Below, in pieces: positions 23,959-36,880 of a DNA stretch of 64,000 bases. The notes under the pieces were generated by a model. The model did no database searches and was not told where the DNA came from. It saw only the letters and a program-made list of their open reading frames with translations. Source of the stretch: Eublepharis macularius (Eukaryota; Chordata; Lepidosauria; Squamata; Eublepharidae); contig NC_072790.1 in assembly GCF_028583425.1 (NCBI RefSeq), forward strand, positions 212,886,897-212,950,896, given 5' to 3'. The position numbers and the translations under genes were made by a program. Position 1 is the stretch's first letter, and every line of letters begins with the position of its first letter.

Positions 23959-24431
23959 TGACAAATAAGTCTGCTGTTGGGCTTTATTTTTATTTTTTAT
24001 TTCTTTATGTTCAAAGTTCTTCATGAGAAAAAGTAGGTAAAGAAACATGTTATTCAATATTGACCCATATCAGGAGTACAAATGTTGCTTTGAAATTATG
24101 CAGGTAGGACTTTCTTTTGAGTTTGCCTGCCATCATCAATACTTCAAAGTTAGCCTTGGCAGACAGAAAACCCCATGAGGTCACTGTGGAAAAAAAGATG
24201 TCTGAGCTCACCAGAAACACACAGAAGGAGGCTGTTTTTCTCTCTCCTGATATTTATATAATCACATCTCTAGTGTCCAGCATATGCTCAAGGGGATCAT
24301 CAAATTTGTGTGTGGGGGAGTGTTTTGTGGGGCAGGATATAAAGTATGTATAGAATGAAGAAAAGTTCTGATTATTTTTTCCTGATTGGTAGAGTTTTTA
24401 AAAGACCAACTGGCTGCATGAGTAGTCTGGA

Positions 24432-24435
<4 letters not shown>

Positions 24436-24487
<52 letters not shown>
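24436..24487 (+). repeat. (CT)n microsatellite
   Basis: Uninterrupted CT dinucleotide run of about 52 bases. Confidence 0.98.
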
Positions 24488-24490
<3 letters not shown>

Positions 24491-25268
24491 TTCAGGTCCA
24501 GCCCCAGGAATAGAGGAAACTAGTAAGAAAGGAAGGAGAAGAAAGCAGGTGAAAGTGCCTTAACTGGGTCCATCTAATAGTGGAAGTGGGGATGAAGAGG
24601 TAGGGGACACCTGTGGTTTCATTCTGTCATATTTTTGTGCCCAGCTACAATCAATACACATCTCAGGATTTATGAAGAGGTGTTCTTCCTTAATATGCCT
24701 CTCTTGGGGGGTGAGTTTTGCCAGTTTGCTCCAAGTCTTTTGTGGTGGATCAGAGAGTTACCTGTGCTTGCATACTCGGAAAGGTACTTTCTGACAGCAC
24801 TGAAAAGAAAATGAATGGGCCATCCCTGTTGCTGCCTTAGTGATTGCAAGTTTGCAACTGATTTACAGCATAGACAGCAACAAGGCTAACGGATCAAGAC
24901 AGCAACTTGAAGTTGTTTCATTGGCAGATACTCCAAGGAAATCCACCATAACTACAGTCATTGCAGAATGCCATGACTAGCTGATTAACGGGAGTTAATA
25001 AAAGAGGCTATATTGTTCTGGTGATGTTACAGCTGCTCCAAATTTAAGATTCTGTGTGCCAGTTCTGGTCATTAAATATCAGGCATACCTTCCCTCATTG
25101 AGATTATCTGCAAAGCCTTGCTTCTCTATACTTCTCTTCACTGGGATCAGACCTGAAAAAGTGCAGCAGAGCAGAACTTTATTGGGTCACCCATGGCACC
25201 TACAGCACTCTCTATTTTTGGAGATTATACTGTTTCAATTATCAGGTTGAATTTTTTTTTGCTTGGAA

Positions 25269-25415
25269 TGTGGTATATCAGTTACAGTGTTTGCCTAGAA
25301 TCTGGGAGACCCAGGTTCAGATCTCCGCTCTGCCATGGTAGATCACTGGTGCTGGATGACCTTGGGCCAGTATCATTCTATCAGCCTAACCTACCTCATA
25401 GGGCTGCTGAGAGGA
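25269..25415 (+). mobile_element. tRNA-headed SINE fragment (family B)
   Basis: CAGGTTCAGATCTCCGCTCTG, then ACCTTGGGCCAGTATCATTC and AACCTACCTCATAGGGCTGC. Confidence 0.7.
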
Positions 25416-25426
25416 AAGGAGAGTTT

Positions 25427-25650
25427 ACTTATTTATTGTATTTATACCCCGTATTTCTCCTAAATGAGGACCTAAAGCAGGTCACATCATTCTCCTCTCC
25501 TTCATTCATCCTCACAACAATCCTGTGAGGTAGGTTAGGCTTAGAGTGTGTGATTTTCCTAAGGTCACCAAGTGAGCTTCCATACCAGAGGGCAGATTCA
25601 AACCATATCCCAGTCTAACACTCTAGCCACTGCAACACTGTCTCTCTGGC
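25427..25650 (-). mobile_element. tRNA-headed SINE (family B)
   Basis: Minus copy next to a plus copy; shows CCTCACAACAATCCTGTGAG and AAGGTCACCAAGTGAGCTTC in order, then the head near CTCTAGCCACTGCAACACTG. Confidence 0.8.
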
Positions 25651-25661
25651 AAACCTCGCTC

Positions 25662-25900
25662 TCTTTGGTGTAGTGGTTAAGAGTGTGGGACTCTAATCTG
25701 GAGAACCAGGTTTGATTCCACACTCCTCCACCTGGGTGACCTTGGGTCAGTCACAGCTTCTAGCTCTCTCAGCCCCACCCACCTCACAGGGTGTTTTGTT
25801 GTGGGGATGATAGTGACATACTTTGTAAACCGCTCTGAGCGGGTGTTAAGTCACCCTGAAGGGCGGTATATAAATCGAATGTTGTTGTTATTGTTATTAT
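25662..25900 (+). mobile_element. tRNA-headed SINE (family A)
   Basis: Well-preserved plus copy: GGTGTAGTGGTTAAGAGTGT head, GGTTTGATTCCACACTCC, and TATAAATCGAATGTTGTTGT tail. It is the third SINE in a head-to-tail cluster (25.27-25.90 kb). Confidence 0.9.
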
Positions 25901-26084
25901 TTGCTGTACACCAGCTTCTTGGAGGATGAGCAGGATAAAAATGTACAGCTAACTAACAGTGAGGTCTGTTCAGCTTGCTGGTTTCAGTTGTCTTTCCCTA
26001 CTAGAGATTCAGTTTTCAGCTGTGATCTTAAATTTCATTACAAGCTGAGGGTCCATGAGGACTTGTGGGGGAAGCTATAGCCCG

Positions 26085-26480
26085 TTCACAACTTGTTGGT
26101 TTCTCTTGCCATCTTGCCTCTGTCCCCTCCAGGCTCTCCTTCCTGCCTTTAATTTTTTTTTTATTGATAAGTTACAAGATACATAATGATACTTTTTACA
26201 AATTTTAAATTTACAAATTTTTAAACAAAACACACAAAACAACTTACAACTATTTACAATATTGCTATTCATAATGTCTACTTTCTGTAGTCATGTTATG
26301 CGCTATAATATTGATAAGTTGTTTTCTAGAATACCTTACAAACTTATACATGATTGATAGGAGCTTAAAGGTGATTGAAAGTTATTAATTTTATTCTTCC
26401 TCCCTTTTTGACCCCTGCATTCCCCCCCACCCTCCAGCTTGAGAAAAATCATAAAACCTAACTTTTTTCAAGCTGTCAAT
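26085..26480 (-). mobile_element. Possible LINE 3'-end fragment
   Basis: A poly-T start followed by TTATTGATAAGTTACAAGAT and an A-rich tract looks like the antisense tail of an L1-type retroposon. No coding part is present, so the assignment is weak. Confidence 0.35.
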
Positions 26481-26610
26481 TTTTTTGATCTGTGTGGTGG
26501 GGTAAACTTGAGAATTAGATGTATATTTTCACTGTTTTTTCAGAAATGTCCCACTAGTATTTAGTGGAGTTTACTCCCAAATTAATGTGTATAGAATTCT
26601 TAATCTGAAC

Positions 26611-26829
26611 TAGGGTTGCCAGCCTCCAGGTTGTGGCTGGAGATCTCCCGGAATTACAAATTGTATCCAGGCCACAGAGATCAGTTCACCTGGAGAAAAT
26701 GGCTACTTTAGGGGGTGGACTCTGTGGAATTATGCCATGCCAAGGTCCTTTCCCTCCCCAAACCCCACTTTCTCCAGATTTCACCCTCAAGATCTCTAGG
26801 AATTTCCCAACATGGAGCTGGCAACCCTA
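26611..26829. mobile_element. hAT-like MITE, TAGGGTTGCC family, 219 bp
   Basis: Inverted ends TAGGGTTGCCAGC and GCTGGCAACCCTA and a perfect 8-bp duplication ATCTGAAC at 26603-26610 and 26830-26837. Related copies: 34424, 38752 and, longer, 45434. Confidence 0.93.
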
Positions 26830-27184
26830 ATCTGAACACAAGCAGGGGACCAATGAAGACTTGTGTGTGAGAGAGGAGATCTCATTTTCCTCTGCCAATC
26901 TCTTGTCCTTCACTGACTTGGGCAGGCTGCTGGGTGATCATCAGTGGAAAGGGCACCTTAACCATTTTTAGCCACAAGCCATCTTGGAAGACTGTGCTTG
27001 TCAAGTGATCAGCCATGGCTTGGGACCAAAAGCATGCAAGCCACCACTGATCACATGACTGGAAGGGATTTTTGTCTTCCCCAACACCCTTATCACCACT
27101 TTTTGTCCCTCCAAACATTGCCCATCACCACCTATCCCTCAGTCTTGTTGCTGAACTGGCTGTTAATCCCACCTGCTCTTTCTT

Positions 27185-27212
27185 ACCACCACCACCACCA
27201 CCACCACCACCC
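27185..27212 (+). repeat. (ACC)n microsatellite
   Basis: About nine ACC units in a row. Confidence 0.95.
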
Positions 27213-27508
27213 GTTTCTATTTGTCTTTCAATCTCTTCTGTGCACAGCTGCTTGGGCACCTATTTTGGGTTGCTATAGCAAGCCAAAATGCTGCCCAAAT
27301 TTGTTTTGTTTTTTCTCAACATGATCTGTACATACGTTGCCATGGCTGTTTTGGATTTGGAGTTTTTTATACTCTCCAATTTAAAAAAATTAAGTGTTTT
27401 TGTAAATCTATTTTTCCTGGATTTGTACAAGAATCTCCCCTATCCATATGTGGGCTTATTATGTGAGTTTTTTTTTAACTTGCACTCTGCAGCCAAGTTT
27501 GGAATTAA

Positions 27509-27690
27509 ATATGTGATACAAAACTGCTTTATACCAACTCAGAGGAACCAAGTTACTAGTCCATCTAACTCAGTATTGTCTACTCTGACTGGAAGCAATT
27601 CCCTAGTGCCTCAAGGAAAAAATGGTTTTCTTCCACTTGGGAATTCCAGATATTGAACCTGGAGTTCTCTGGATGTAAAGTGTGGTTCTT
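27509..27690 (-). mobile_element. tRNA-headed SINE (family C, diverged)
   Basis: Minus copy: CTGCTTTATACCAACTCAGA tail, then CATCTAACTCAGTATTGTCT and ATATTGAACCTGGAGTTCTC near the head. Confidence 0.65.
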
Positions 27691-28821
27691 CCCAGTGTAA
27701 ACTTCTAAGCAGTTAATGTAGGAAGGAACTACTGCCCAGTCTCTGCTGGTTTGGGGAAGTAGAATAGAGCTCTTGCACAGTCACTTTTTACATGGAAAAG
27801 AAAATGAATCACTTTGGCACATAATTTCTGTATGTAGAAATCAGACTGGCATTTAGATCCATTGTTCATATTTAAAAGAACAGCTGTTTATCTGTGGGAG
27901 AATCCAATGAAAGCTGTTTGCAAGCTCATAGGCACTGTAAGCAAGCTCATAAAACTATAGGCACTGACAACAGAGTTATGCCTTCTGTGTTTACTGACTT
28001 TAATGAATTTAGAAGGGTGCAACTTTGCTTAGGATGTCACTGCTAGAGTCTTACATTATATAAGTTGAGTCATTGTTTCTTCTTACCTAGCTTAACCCAC
28101 AAGTTTTAAGAACAAAACTCATAGCTCTCTGTTAACTTGTAAGACAAATTACCAGCATGTGACCCCCAACAGAAACTGGAGCCATGAGAGAAAGAAGGAG
28201 AGGGTTTAATCCTTCAACCCCTGAATAGTTTTGCTATTCAAATCTAACCCCCTCCTTTCATGCTATTTTTAGCACTTTAAAGAAAAAAAGACAGGTTCTG
28301 TTAAAACCTGTCTTTTCCTTTAAAATGCTAGAAACAGTGCACGGGGGCCTTGTTTCAATTAACAAAACTATGTGGGGGCTTCTTCCTTCCTTGTTCAGCC
28401 TTGACGCAAACTGGATCCACATGTGCCTGTAACTGACTTTTAAAGACAAATGGAGATCTGTGATCTCCTTCACTAACTACAGTGCAGATTGTAGACAACA
28501 TTTTTGTAGGAATGGAATTAATTTGGAAGAACCCCTCCCCCCCCGATACTGTTCCTCTCCATGTTCAATCTCTGAAAAATGCCAGTTATGCATGTTTGCA
28601 TCAGAAACCAACTGTGAATGATGCTGATCAGCCGGCACTTTTGATGTCACAAAGCCATCTCCACCCCCAGACCACTTGTTTATTGACATTTATTTAAATA
28701 CAGCAACAAATGAACATTGAAACTGGTAAATGAACCTATATAAGTTAAAGAAAAAAACACTGGGGTGGACAAAGACTGAACAAGCATTTAATTTGGTACA
28801 TGCCTGACATGGGAAGGGAAA

Positions 28822-29008
28822 AGGGCATGGGATAGCCCAATCTTGTAAGATCTTGGAAGTTTAGTAGGGTTGGTACTTGGATGGGGGACCACCATAGAAG
28901 ACTGCAGAGAAAGGCAATGGTGAATCACCTCTGCTTCTCACTTACCTTAAAAGACCTTTTCTGGGATTGCCATAAGCTGATTGTAACTTAATGGCATATA
29001 TGACTGAC
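28822..29008 (+). mobile_element. 5S-rRNA-headed SINE
   Basis: AGCCCAATCTTGTAAGATCT head, TACTTGGATGGGGGACC, GAAAGGCAATGGTGAATCAC and GCCATAAGCTGATTGTAACT. Confidence 0.8.
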
Positions 29009-29009
29009 A

Positions 29010-31470
29010 TTATAATTGCAAAGCCAGGGGGAAGTTGGGCTAATAACGTGGCAGGAGGGCTTGCTGTGAGTCCTCTTTTTATATTACATTTTTCTGAGTT
29101 ATACTTGCTCACCTTTATCTCTTTACATTTCCCACTGTACTGTCTTCTCCCCACAATCATACTTTAGGCTGTAACCTCCTTGGGGGCAAGGATCTATTTT
29201 TTTTTTTTTTTGCGTATGACATGAAGACCCATTAAAAATGACAACCAGAAGATGTTAAAATGTTCAAATACTCATAAAAGTAACATGAAGAAAACTTCTC
29301 TTTAGTGCTGAGGGGGAAAAGAGGAAATGCATTGGAACATCAGCAAAGACATTTCAGTCAAATACTAAAAATAGTTTTCTAAGTGTAACAGCTGTTTGCC
29401 AAAGTGGTAGCTGCCTAGGGAAATGGTGCAATTTTCTTCAATCAGAGTTTTAAGAAGAAGCTGGATTTGCAGAATGATTTAAGTCTAATGTCCCTTATCT
29501 AGGCACACAGTTTGCCGTTAGCTACTCACTGTTGGCAAGTAACAATTGCATCTCAGAAGGCAAGCCATTAAACTCTTTTTGGTGGGCTGATATTTTGTTG
29601 GCTGCCCTTCTCCACAAGAAGGGCAACTAACTTTTTATTTATGGTGGTTGTAACATGTAAGTGATCAGATATTAATCTTTTAAACATTTTTGATCAGATA
29701 AAAAGGAGCCCACAATTAACTGGACAGCATGTTTTTTTTAAAAAAATGTTAATTCTTTGAAAGGACGAATTTACAAAAACTATAAGTGACAGACATTGTT
29801 TTTAGAAGAAGCATCCTTCTGTTTCATATACAAAAGAATGCCTTTTTCAATAAAGTGCCTGCTATGATATGGGCAGTTAAACACATCTAGAACCCCAAAG
29901 GGCCTGAGTAGCTTGTGCACATGTGTATTTTGGAGTGAAGAAGTGACTGGCATCAAAAACACCCACTTCCTTTGTTTCTTGTCACTTTTCCAATTCCAAT
30001 CATCCTCTATGAAGAGGGTTTTTTTAATATGAAAAGGCTTCATATAAAAAGGCCATCAATCTACCGTTACATGCATATGTGAGTAATCTGTTTGCATCTT
30101 CTAGCCAAATACGTCTGTGTAGGTTTGTCAGTGCTAACATCTGATTGATTTCAGTGGAAGAAATGAACATGTAACTATGGAAATCAATTTGAATTTTTTA
30201 AAAAATGCTTAATTTTGGTGGGATCATGTATTTTTTTCCTTACCACACAAAGGAGAGATTGCTATTCATCAACAGTTGACCAGAATAGCTTTAGATTCTC
30301 CCGTGTTACCTCTATAAAGTGCTCTTGGAAACATGCTTTTGGAACTGTGAGCTATTAGAAACGTTTTGCTTCTCAACATGCTTTTATGGGAAAAGAGACA
30401 CTTGTAGTCAGCCTGTGAGGAGAATTTTAAAAAGGATTTCTGGAAATGAATGAATTACCTTATTATTGTAAAAATTGCTAAAGCATTTATCTGCTGCAGT
30501 TTCAAAACCTTTTTGATTACTGGTTTTGAAGCATCACAAGGAACTTGCAAACATGTATTTCAACAGCTCAGAACAAAAAAAATGCAGTGTCTTTTTATTT
30601 CTTTAAAAACAGCCTTGTGGTTTTAGAACTGATGCATCTGCAGTTGGTAACTCTATAATCCACAGAAATAATATAGAATAACTTCCAACTTTCCATCAAA
30701 CTGCCCCAACGTGAATAGCATGACTAAGAAATAGAACCCAGGGTACAGCTGTGCAGATAGACAGTCTCTTGGTTCTCAATAGCTCTCTTTTGAGGTCTAC
30801 GAGAGAAAAATCAATGGACTGCAATCTGAGACACAGTTGAGATGGAACAACACCTGCTTCTCATTCCAGGCGTTGGCAACACTAGGAAAGAAAGCATTTT
30901 GGCTACCAGTCACTCATGTCCCTGAATGCACCCCTTTATTTCTCCCATATAGGTAAATTGTTGCCAGAAAAGAGCAAGGGTGCACAGAGACACATTGTCT
31001 GTCCTCATCCTTGCAGTATACAAGCCCTTTTTTACATGCACCCATCACAATGATGAGGATTTCTGTAGCTATATAAATAGGCAGAGGACTGTCTGAACTT
31101 TCACAGTGAAAGAGGCAAAGCTGGCTTTTGTACAAAGACATTCCTATTAATTACTATTAATACTATGAATCCTGCATTACTATTAATCTTTTAAGAGTAA
31201 TCATTATATAGCAATAGATAAAAATGCTTTCATGTGGAGTATACAATCATTTAGAGAAATAATGAGAAATAGAAGAAAAATAAATTTCAAGAATCATTAG
31301 CAGACAATGGAGGATCCACTTTTAATGTGCCAAAGGTTGGAACTTAATGTTATATGACAAATCTGAGCTTCTTAACACCATTTGCTGACAATAATCAATA
31401 GAGATAATTGGCCCTTCTGTATACTGAAATCAAACCCTTCACTGTCCATTTTCCTCCATTTCTTCCCCAC
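29010..31470. other. Intergenic, no gene seen
   Basis: AT-rich single-copy-looking sequence. No repeat family or exon was recognised in it. Confidence 0.45.
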
Positions 31471-31477
31471 TCCTAAC

Positions 31478-31850
31478 TAGAGATGGGCACGAACCAGAAA
31501 AAAACTGAACCATGTGGTTCGTGGTTCATCAAATTTCACGAACCATGAACTTTCATGAACCTGCCCTTCGTTCCCGAACCAGTTCATTTGGTTCGTGAAA
31601 ATGTCACATCCAGGTCAGCAAATCATCACTTCCGGGTCAGCAGAAGGTCACTTCCAGGCCAGCAGAAGTTCATTTCTGGGTCAGCAAAAGGCTGCAGGAA
31701 GTCCATCCCGTTGCCTAGGAAACTGATTGATTGGCACCAGGCTGTCTGCAGTGACAAACCAAAAAATGAACCAAACAAACCAGCCGAAAGTTCGTGGTGG
31801 TTCATCAGAAATGAGATCTGACGAACCATGGTTCATGAACCACGAACCTG
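31478..31850. mobile_element. hAT-like element, GGGCACGAA family, truncated
   Basis: Starts TAGAGATGGGCACGAACC as in the copies at 3806 and 35099. It has GGTTCGTGGTTCAT inside and ends near GAACCACGAACCTGCC without the expected right terminal repeat. Confidence 0.7.
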
Positions 31851-31867
31851 CCAACATCTTTTCCACA

Positions 31868-32015
31868 CTGTGACACTGAGAGATCTCTGTCTTTTGGTGC
31901 TACACTTCTGAAGATGCCAGTCACAGCTACTGGCGAAACATCAGGAACTACAATGTCAAGACCACAGCTATACAGCCTGGAAAATCCACAACAACCATCG
32001 TTCTCTGGCCGTGAA
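31868..32015 (+). mobile_element. Penelope-like element terminal fragment
   Basis: Contains TGAAGATGCCAGTCACAGCT, ACTGGCGAAACATCAGGAAC and GCTATACAGCCTGG, a string I associate with the ends of Penelope/Neptune-type retroelements. No coding part remains here. Confidence 0.55.
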
Positions 32016-32821
32016 ATCCTTCAACAATACATCTGCTCTTCTCTACGGATATACTACTCTTCTAGACTGGTAAATATTACCCATGCCAAGTAGTACAAAA
32101 GTAAATATGATGCCACTCCCCATGCTCTGCAGAGGCCTGGATTGAGGATGTTGCGGAGCGTGCCCGTTTTGGCCCAGACCAGGCTCGTTTCAGACCCGTT
32201 TTGGCGCTGATCAGGCCCGTTTTGAGCCGCTGCAGAGTGCAGGAGTGCTCCTGCGCTCCGCAGCGGCCTGAACATTTCAATCCGCTGCAGAGCGCAGGAG
32301 CCCCGGCGGGTGTCTGGCATCCCTAATCTCTACTCACGATCTTCCACGATGGATGCAGGTCTTGTCCTCACATCCACTAGCATCCTTAGACTAGATCGAC
32401 AGATAGAGATCTATCTCTCCTTTTTCCTACCAAGAATGGAGTTCCTACTATAAAGAACTCTTGTTTCTTTTCTAAACCTTAACTAAGGCTTTGAGTGTAA
32501 GTTTCTTGTTTTCTCTCACGTACACCAGCCATGCAAAGCTCCTATACCCCCATGTTTTCCCTGCAAACAATGCAACTCTGCTAATAGGAAATAGTTTTAA
32601 GTCACTTTCCTAAACATTCTTCTTTTCCAGATCCCTGGTAGTGAATAAAAGTTATTTTTTAAAACTCTGTTTCCCTGATGCTTTACATGAAACAACTGCA
32701 TTTAGAATGCCACTTGGGGTCAGTAGAATGCTGAGGTAGAGACCTCTTTGGTCGAAGTACGGAGCATGTTCTCTCTCTTAAACAACATCCAAAACCCTGA
32801 CTTTCACATATGTTTATCACA

Positions 32822-33037
32822 CGTTAATCCTGCCCTTCTTTTAAGGAACTTGGAACACTATACACAGTTCTTCCTCCTCCATTTTATCCTCACAACAACC
32901 CCTGTAAGGTAAGCTGTAAGATGAAAGGGAGTGACTTCCCCAAAGTCACTCAGTGAGCCTCATGGCAGAGTGGGGATTTGAACCTGGGCCTCCCAGAGCC
33001 TAGATCAACAGGCTAACTAGTACGCCACACTGGCTTT
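32822..33037 (-). mobile_element. tRNA-headed SINE (family B)
   Basis: Minus copy: TTTATCCTCACAACAACCCC, then CAGAGTGGGGATTTGAACC (inverted B-box) and ACTAGTACGCCACACTGGC. Confidence 0.85.
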
Positions 33038-34184
33038 TCAGATCATAATACTGTTTACCTGACAGTTTTCTTGGTCAAACCAGCAAAATTCTGGCAAGAT
33101 GGCAGCCCTACCAAAAAAAAAGAAAAGAAAAAGAAAAACCTTTAATGTTAAGAAAATGCAAGAACAACCAAGGGCAAAAAAGGAATTCCAAACAATCACT
33201 GTAGAATTCCAGTAAAACATTTGCTCCACTTTCAGCACTGAGCTTAGATTTTAGAAAAACATTATGGGAGCTCAGATAAAACATAATCCATTTTAATCAC
33301 TATGCAAATGTTAGCATTCAGCTATTTTTATTCAACCTCTTTTTCTCCTGTTGTATTAAGAGCCATTTTAAATTCAGAAATGCCACATTTTAATTCCTTT
33401 ATCTCAGGACAAGTTGCCTCACACCTTATAGAACTTGACATTTCTTAATTTTATATTCTTGTATTTACTTTCCTTGCATCTGGATCCGGCAGTGCCAGAG
33501 ATATTAACCACAACTGAGAATTCTCCTTCCTTCTAACATATTCCACGAACTATTTCTCTTGAACATTTACAACATGTGCTTCATTAATAAATCTGCTTTG
33601 ACAGGAATTCCTGTGCCATTTCAGTTGTCCAGTTTCATCCCCAACATGAAAATGTATTTTCCATGTTGTCATTTTGTGGCTTTTCATTGTGATGCAAAGC
33701 TGTCACAATTTCTTTTAAAGGAATCCAGGCTGAAGAGAAGATATTGTATGGTGTTTCTGAAACTTTTAAAAATAGCACTCATGACCCAAGAGAAACATGT
33801 GGGATAGTAATGACCAGGAATATAGCGGATTTCTGTGGAATAATTTAATTTTCTTCTAGTTGTTGTTTTATTTTTAGACTCTTTTATTCTAGGTCATTTC
33901 ACACGCTAGTGGCTTTTCTGTCTAACATTATAAAACTTGCAAAGTGTTCTATAAAAGAGGGCAAATGAGTTCATTTCTTTGTCTGAGCATGATTAGACTA
34001 GCTGTCTCCTGCATGTAGTTTAATTCTGAGCTAGAGCTGGCAAATCTAAATGGTTCTGCAATGAAGAAGACTGACTTTTTTCAAGTATAGTAGATTTACA
34101 TTTCAAAGTCGTATTTAATGGATTCCTTGTGGAAAAATCACTGGCAAATGATTCCCTTGTGAGGGATTAAGAAATGTGTGTCTA

Positions 34185-34276
34185 ACAGTGCAATCCTAAG
34201 AACACTTTTTTGGAAGTAAGTCCCATTGAATAGGCCTAAGTAGGATTCAGAATAGACCTGCTTAGGATTGTGCTGT
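34185..34276. mobile_element. MITE, ACAGTGCAATCCTAA family, complete 92 bp
   Basis: Left end ACAGTGCAATCCTAAG and right end CTTAGGATTGTGCTGT are inverted repeats, around AAGTAAGTCCCATTGAATAG. No clean target duplication seen. Confidence 0.85.
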
Positions 34277-34423
34277 AAATTTCTCTCCCCTCACTGTAAT
34301 GTCTAAGTAGTGAAATCTGTGACATGATACCACCATGTAGTTATTTTCATTGCTTCCTCCACATTAGTGGCCACTACAGGAGGTGGGTCAAGATTATTAC
34401 AATAGGATGATATCACATGATAT

Positions 34424-34625
34424 TAGGGTTACCAACTCCAGCTTGGGAATTTTTTAGAGATTTAGGGGTGGATCCTGGGGAGGATAGAGGTTGGAAAAAG
34501 GAGGAACCTCAGTGGGGTATAATACCACAGACTGCACCCTTTGAATTAGCCATTTTCTCTAGAGGAACTGACCTTTGTAATCTGGAGAGTTGTAATTCCA
34601 GGAGATCTGTAGGTTGGGAACCCTA
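34424..34625. mobile_element. hAT-like MITE, TAGGGTTGCC family
   Basis: Ends TAGGGTTACCAACTCC and GGTTGGGAACCCTA, with the same interior order as the 26611 copy (GAGGAACTGACCT..GTAATTCCAGGAGATC). Confidence 0.85.
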
Positions 34626-34656
34626 CATAACATGAGCTGTTAAAGAGTGAGTAGGA

Positions 34657-34771
34657 AAAATTAGATGCATAAACAAACCTGCATCTAAAGCAGCATCTAA
34701 TCTGAGCAAAAATAAATTAGATGCATAAACAAACCTGCATCTAAAGTAGCATCTAATCTGAGCAAAAATAA
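34657..34771 (+). repeat. 56-bp tandem duplication, two copies
   Basis: The unit beginning TTAGATGCATAAACAAACCT starts at 34661 and again at 34717 and is almost identical (one C/T difference seen). Confidence 0.95.
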
Positions 34772-34847
34772 AGTTCGGAACAGTGGCGTAATAGTGTCTG
34801 TAAAGGTTGTCTAAGAGTTATTATGGATTTCTTATTTTACATTTTTA

Positions 34848-35028
34848 TGCTGCTTTTCATCCAAGACGCTTAGAATAATATCATGGTCATCTCCTCCTGC
34901 ATTTCATCCTATACCTTATGAGGCAGGTTAAACTGAGAGAGAATGATTGGCCCAAGGTCATTCAGTGAGTTTAATGGAAAGAGGGAGTCTGGAGTTGTAG
35001 CTCAATACTCCAACTGCTACACCACACA
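34848..35028 (-). mobile_element. tRNA-headed SINE (family B)
   Basis: Minus copy with TATGAGGCAGGTTAAACTGA and GGCCCAAGGTCATTCAGTGA, ending at TGCTACACCACACAGA. Confidence 0.75.
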
Positions 35029-35098
35029 GAGGTGAGACATTGATAGTTCAAATCTTACTTCAGATGTTGTCCCGTGTTTGCAATATAGTGATAATAAT

Positions 35099-35823
35099 TA
35101 GACATGGGCACGAACAAACCCCGCCCCCCCGACCACCCTGTTTGTTGTTTGATGCCATCCACGAACAATGAACAACGAACATGGACAAACATGGACTGTT
35201 TGTGGGGGCCAGAACCACCCCAACCCCCAACTGCCCCACTTAGCCCCCCTCAAACCCACTTACCTTGCCCTTTAAAGATCCCTTTAAACTATCAGCTGGC
35301 AGGCGGTGGGAGGGGAGGTTCCAGCTGATAGTTTAAAGGGCCCTTTCCTGCCACGTGCAAGGAGCAGGGCCCTTTAAACATCCCACAAACTGACCTTCCC
35401 GATGTCCAATTCCCACCAAATTTGCAGGGGACATAGTCCTCACTGTCCTCTGAAGACCCCCCAAGTTTCAGAGAGATTGCACCCCGGGAAAGGCATGATC
35501 CATGGGTCTCCCTGTTGGCTGTCATTTTCTCTTCACAGTGTCAAAAATGGGACTCTCTGCTGGAAGTACTTTGAAGGGTTACAGCCAGAAGGAAAGCCAG
35601 AAGGAGTTCAGACAGAGTTCAGTCCCTCCCTCCCTCTGGTTGCCAAGGTGATTGCTGCAGGCGCCAGACTGTCTGGCTTACCCAACAGCTGCAGAAACTG
35701 ACAAGGCTTTTAATGACCACCTGTTTGTTTAGGATGGGGCCTCACAAACAGCTTGCTGTTGAACAGCAGATTGGGCTGTTCATGGGTTTTTTCTGTTCGT
35801 AATGCTGTTCATGCCCATGTATA
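35099..35823. mobile_element. hAT-like element, GGGCACGAA family, 725 bp
   Basis: Left end TAGACATGGGCACGAAC, right end TGTTCATGCCCATGTATA, with a perfect 8-bp duplication ATAATAAT at 35091-35098 and 35824-35831. An internal hairpin pairs TTTAAACTATCAGCTGG with CCAGCTGATAGTTTAAAG around 35281-35340. Confidence 0.88.
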
Positions 35824-36635
35824 ATAATAATACCTTACAGAGTTGCTCTAAGGATGATGGAAGTCATGTGTTTGAAGTTAATTTTATATTAATACTCAAA
35901 AGAGTTATATAAATGATAAGCTATTAACAGCTTTCCCCTCTAAAGTATTGGTAAAACAGAAACATTTGAAGTCTGAACAGAGGAAGGGAGGAATATAAAG
36001 ATAAAAAAATTGTTATGATTTAGCTACAATTGGCTATATTTATCTGAAGTTAAAATAAAATTCCAGTGGTTGCAGTAACTTTTGCCCTTAATATTTTATG
36101 TCTAGTGCAAATGAAGATTGCACTATCAGGAAATTCGTTTTGGCTAAAATACTGAAAGTTGAAGTAGGGCATTAAGAAGATGCCCAATTTAGCCCCATGT
36201 GGAGGCACTGCCAATAGCATTATGCTGAAATATTAAAAAGTTGTATCATTTGCAAAGCAGAAATTTTTAAATGTACTATCTGGCACCTGAAATTTTCTGC
36301 TAACACAGAATATGATACTCACTGCTAGCCCTTAAGATGACCACACATTTCACGACCAGTCCAGAACAAGCCAACTGCAAGTTGGTTTGCTTTTGACAAG
36401 CAAATGGAATCAGCATTATCATGACTGGAGGCTGCTGTTTGTTTTGTGGATGGGGAAACACAATAGTCTCTTTTCATGATTCAGGAGGATGCCAAACCTT
36501 GCAGCTAAAGGAATATGTAGGCCAATTTGCAGCTTAAAAAAAACTAAGAAAAATGTCAGTAGCAGATCCTCTTGTACAATGTACATTTCACTTTAAATTG
36601 AAGACAATAATATTGTTTTACAGAGACCAGTATCT

Positions 36636-36880
36636 ACAACAACAACATTCGATTTATATACCACCCTTCAGGATAACTTGACACCCACTCAGAGTGGTTT
36701 ACAAAGTATGTCATTATTATCCCCACAACAAAACACCCTGTGAGGTGGGTGGTGCTGAGAGAGTCCTAGAAGCTGTAACTGACCCAAGGTCACCCAGGTG
36801 GCTTCAAGTGGAGGAGTGAGGAATCAAACCCAGTTCTCCAGATTAGAGTCCCACACTCTTAAACACTACACCAAACTGGC
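36636..36880 (-). mobile_element. tRNA-headed SINE (family A)
   Basis: Minus copy: AACAACATTCGATTTATATA tail at left, GGTCACCCAGGTGGCTTC in the middle, CACTACACCAAACTGGC head at right. Confidence 0.9.

Noticed and set aside
27072..27278. His/Pro-rich frames around 27.2 kb
   Set aside because: Produced by the (ACC)n microsatellite.
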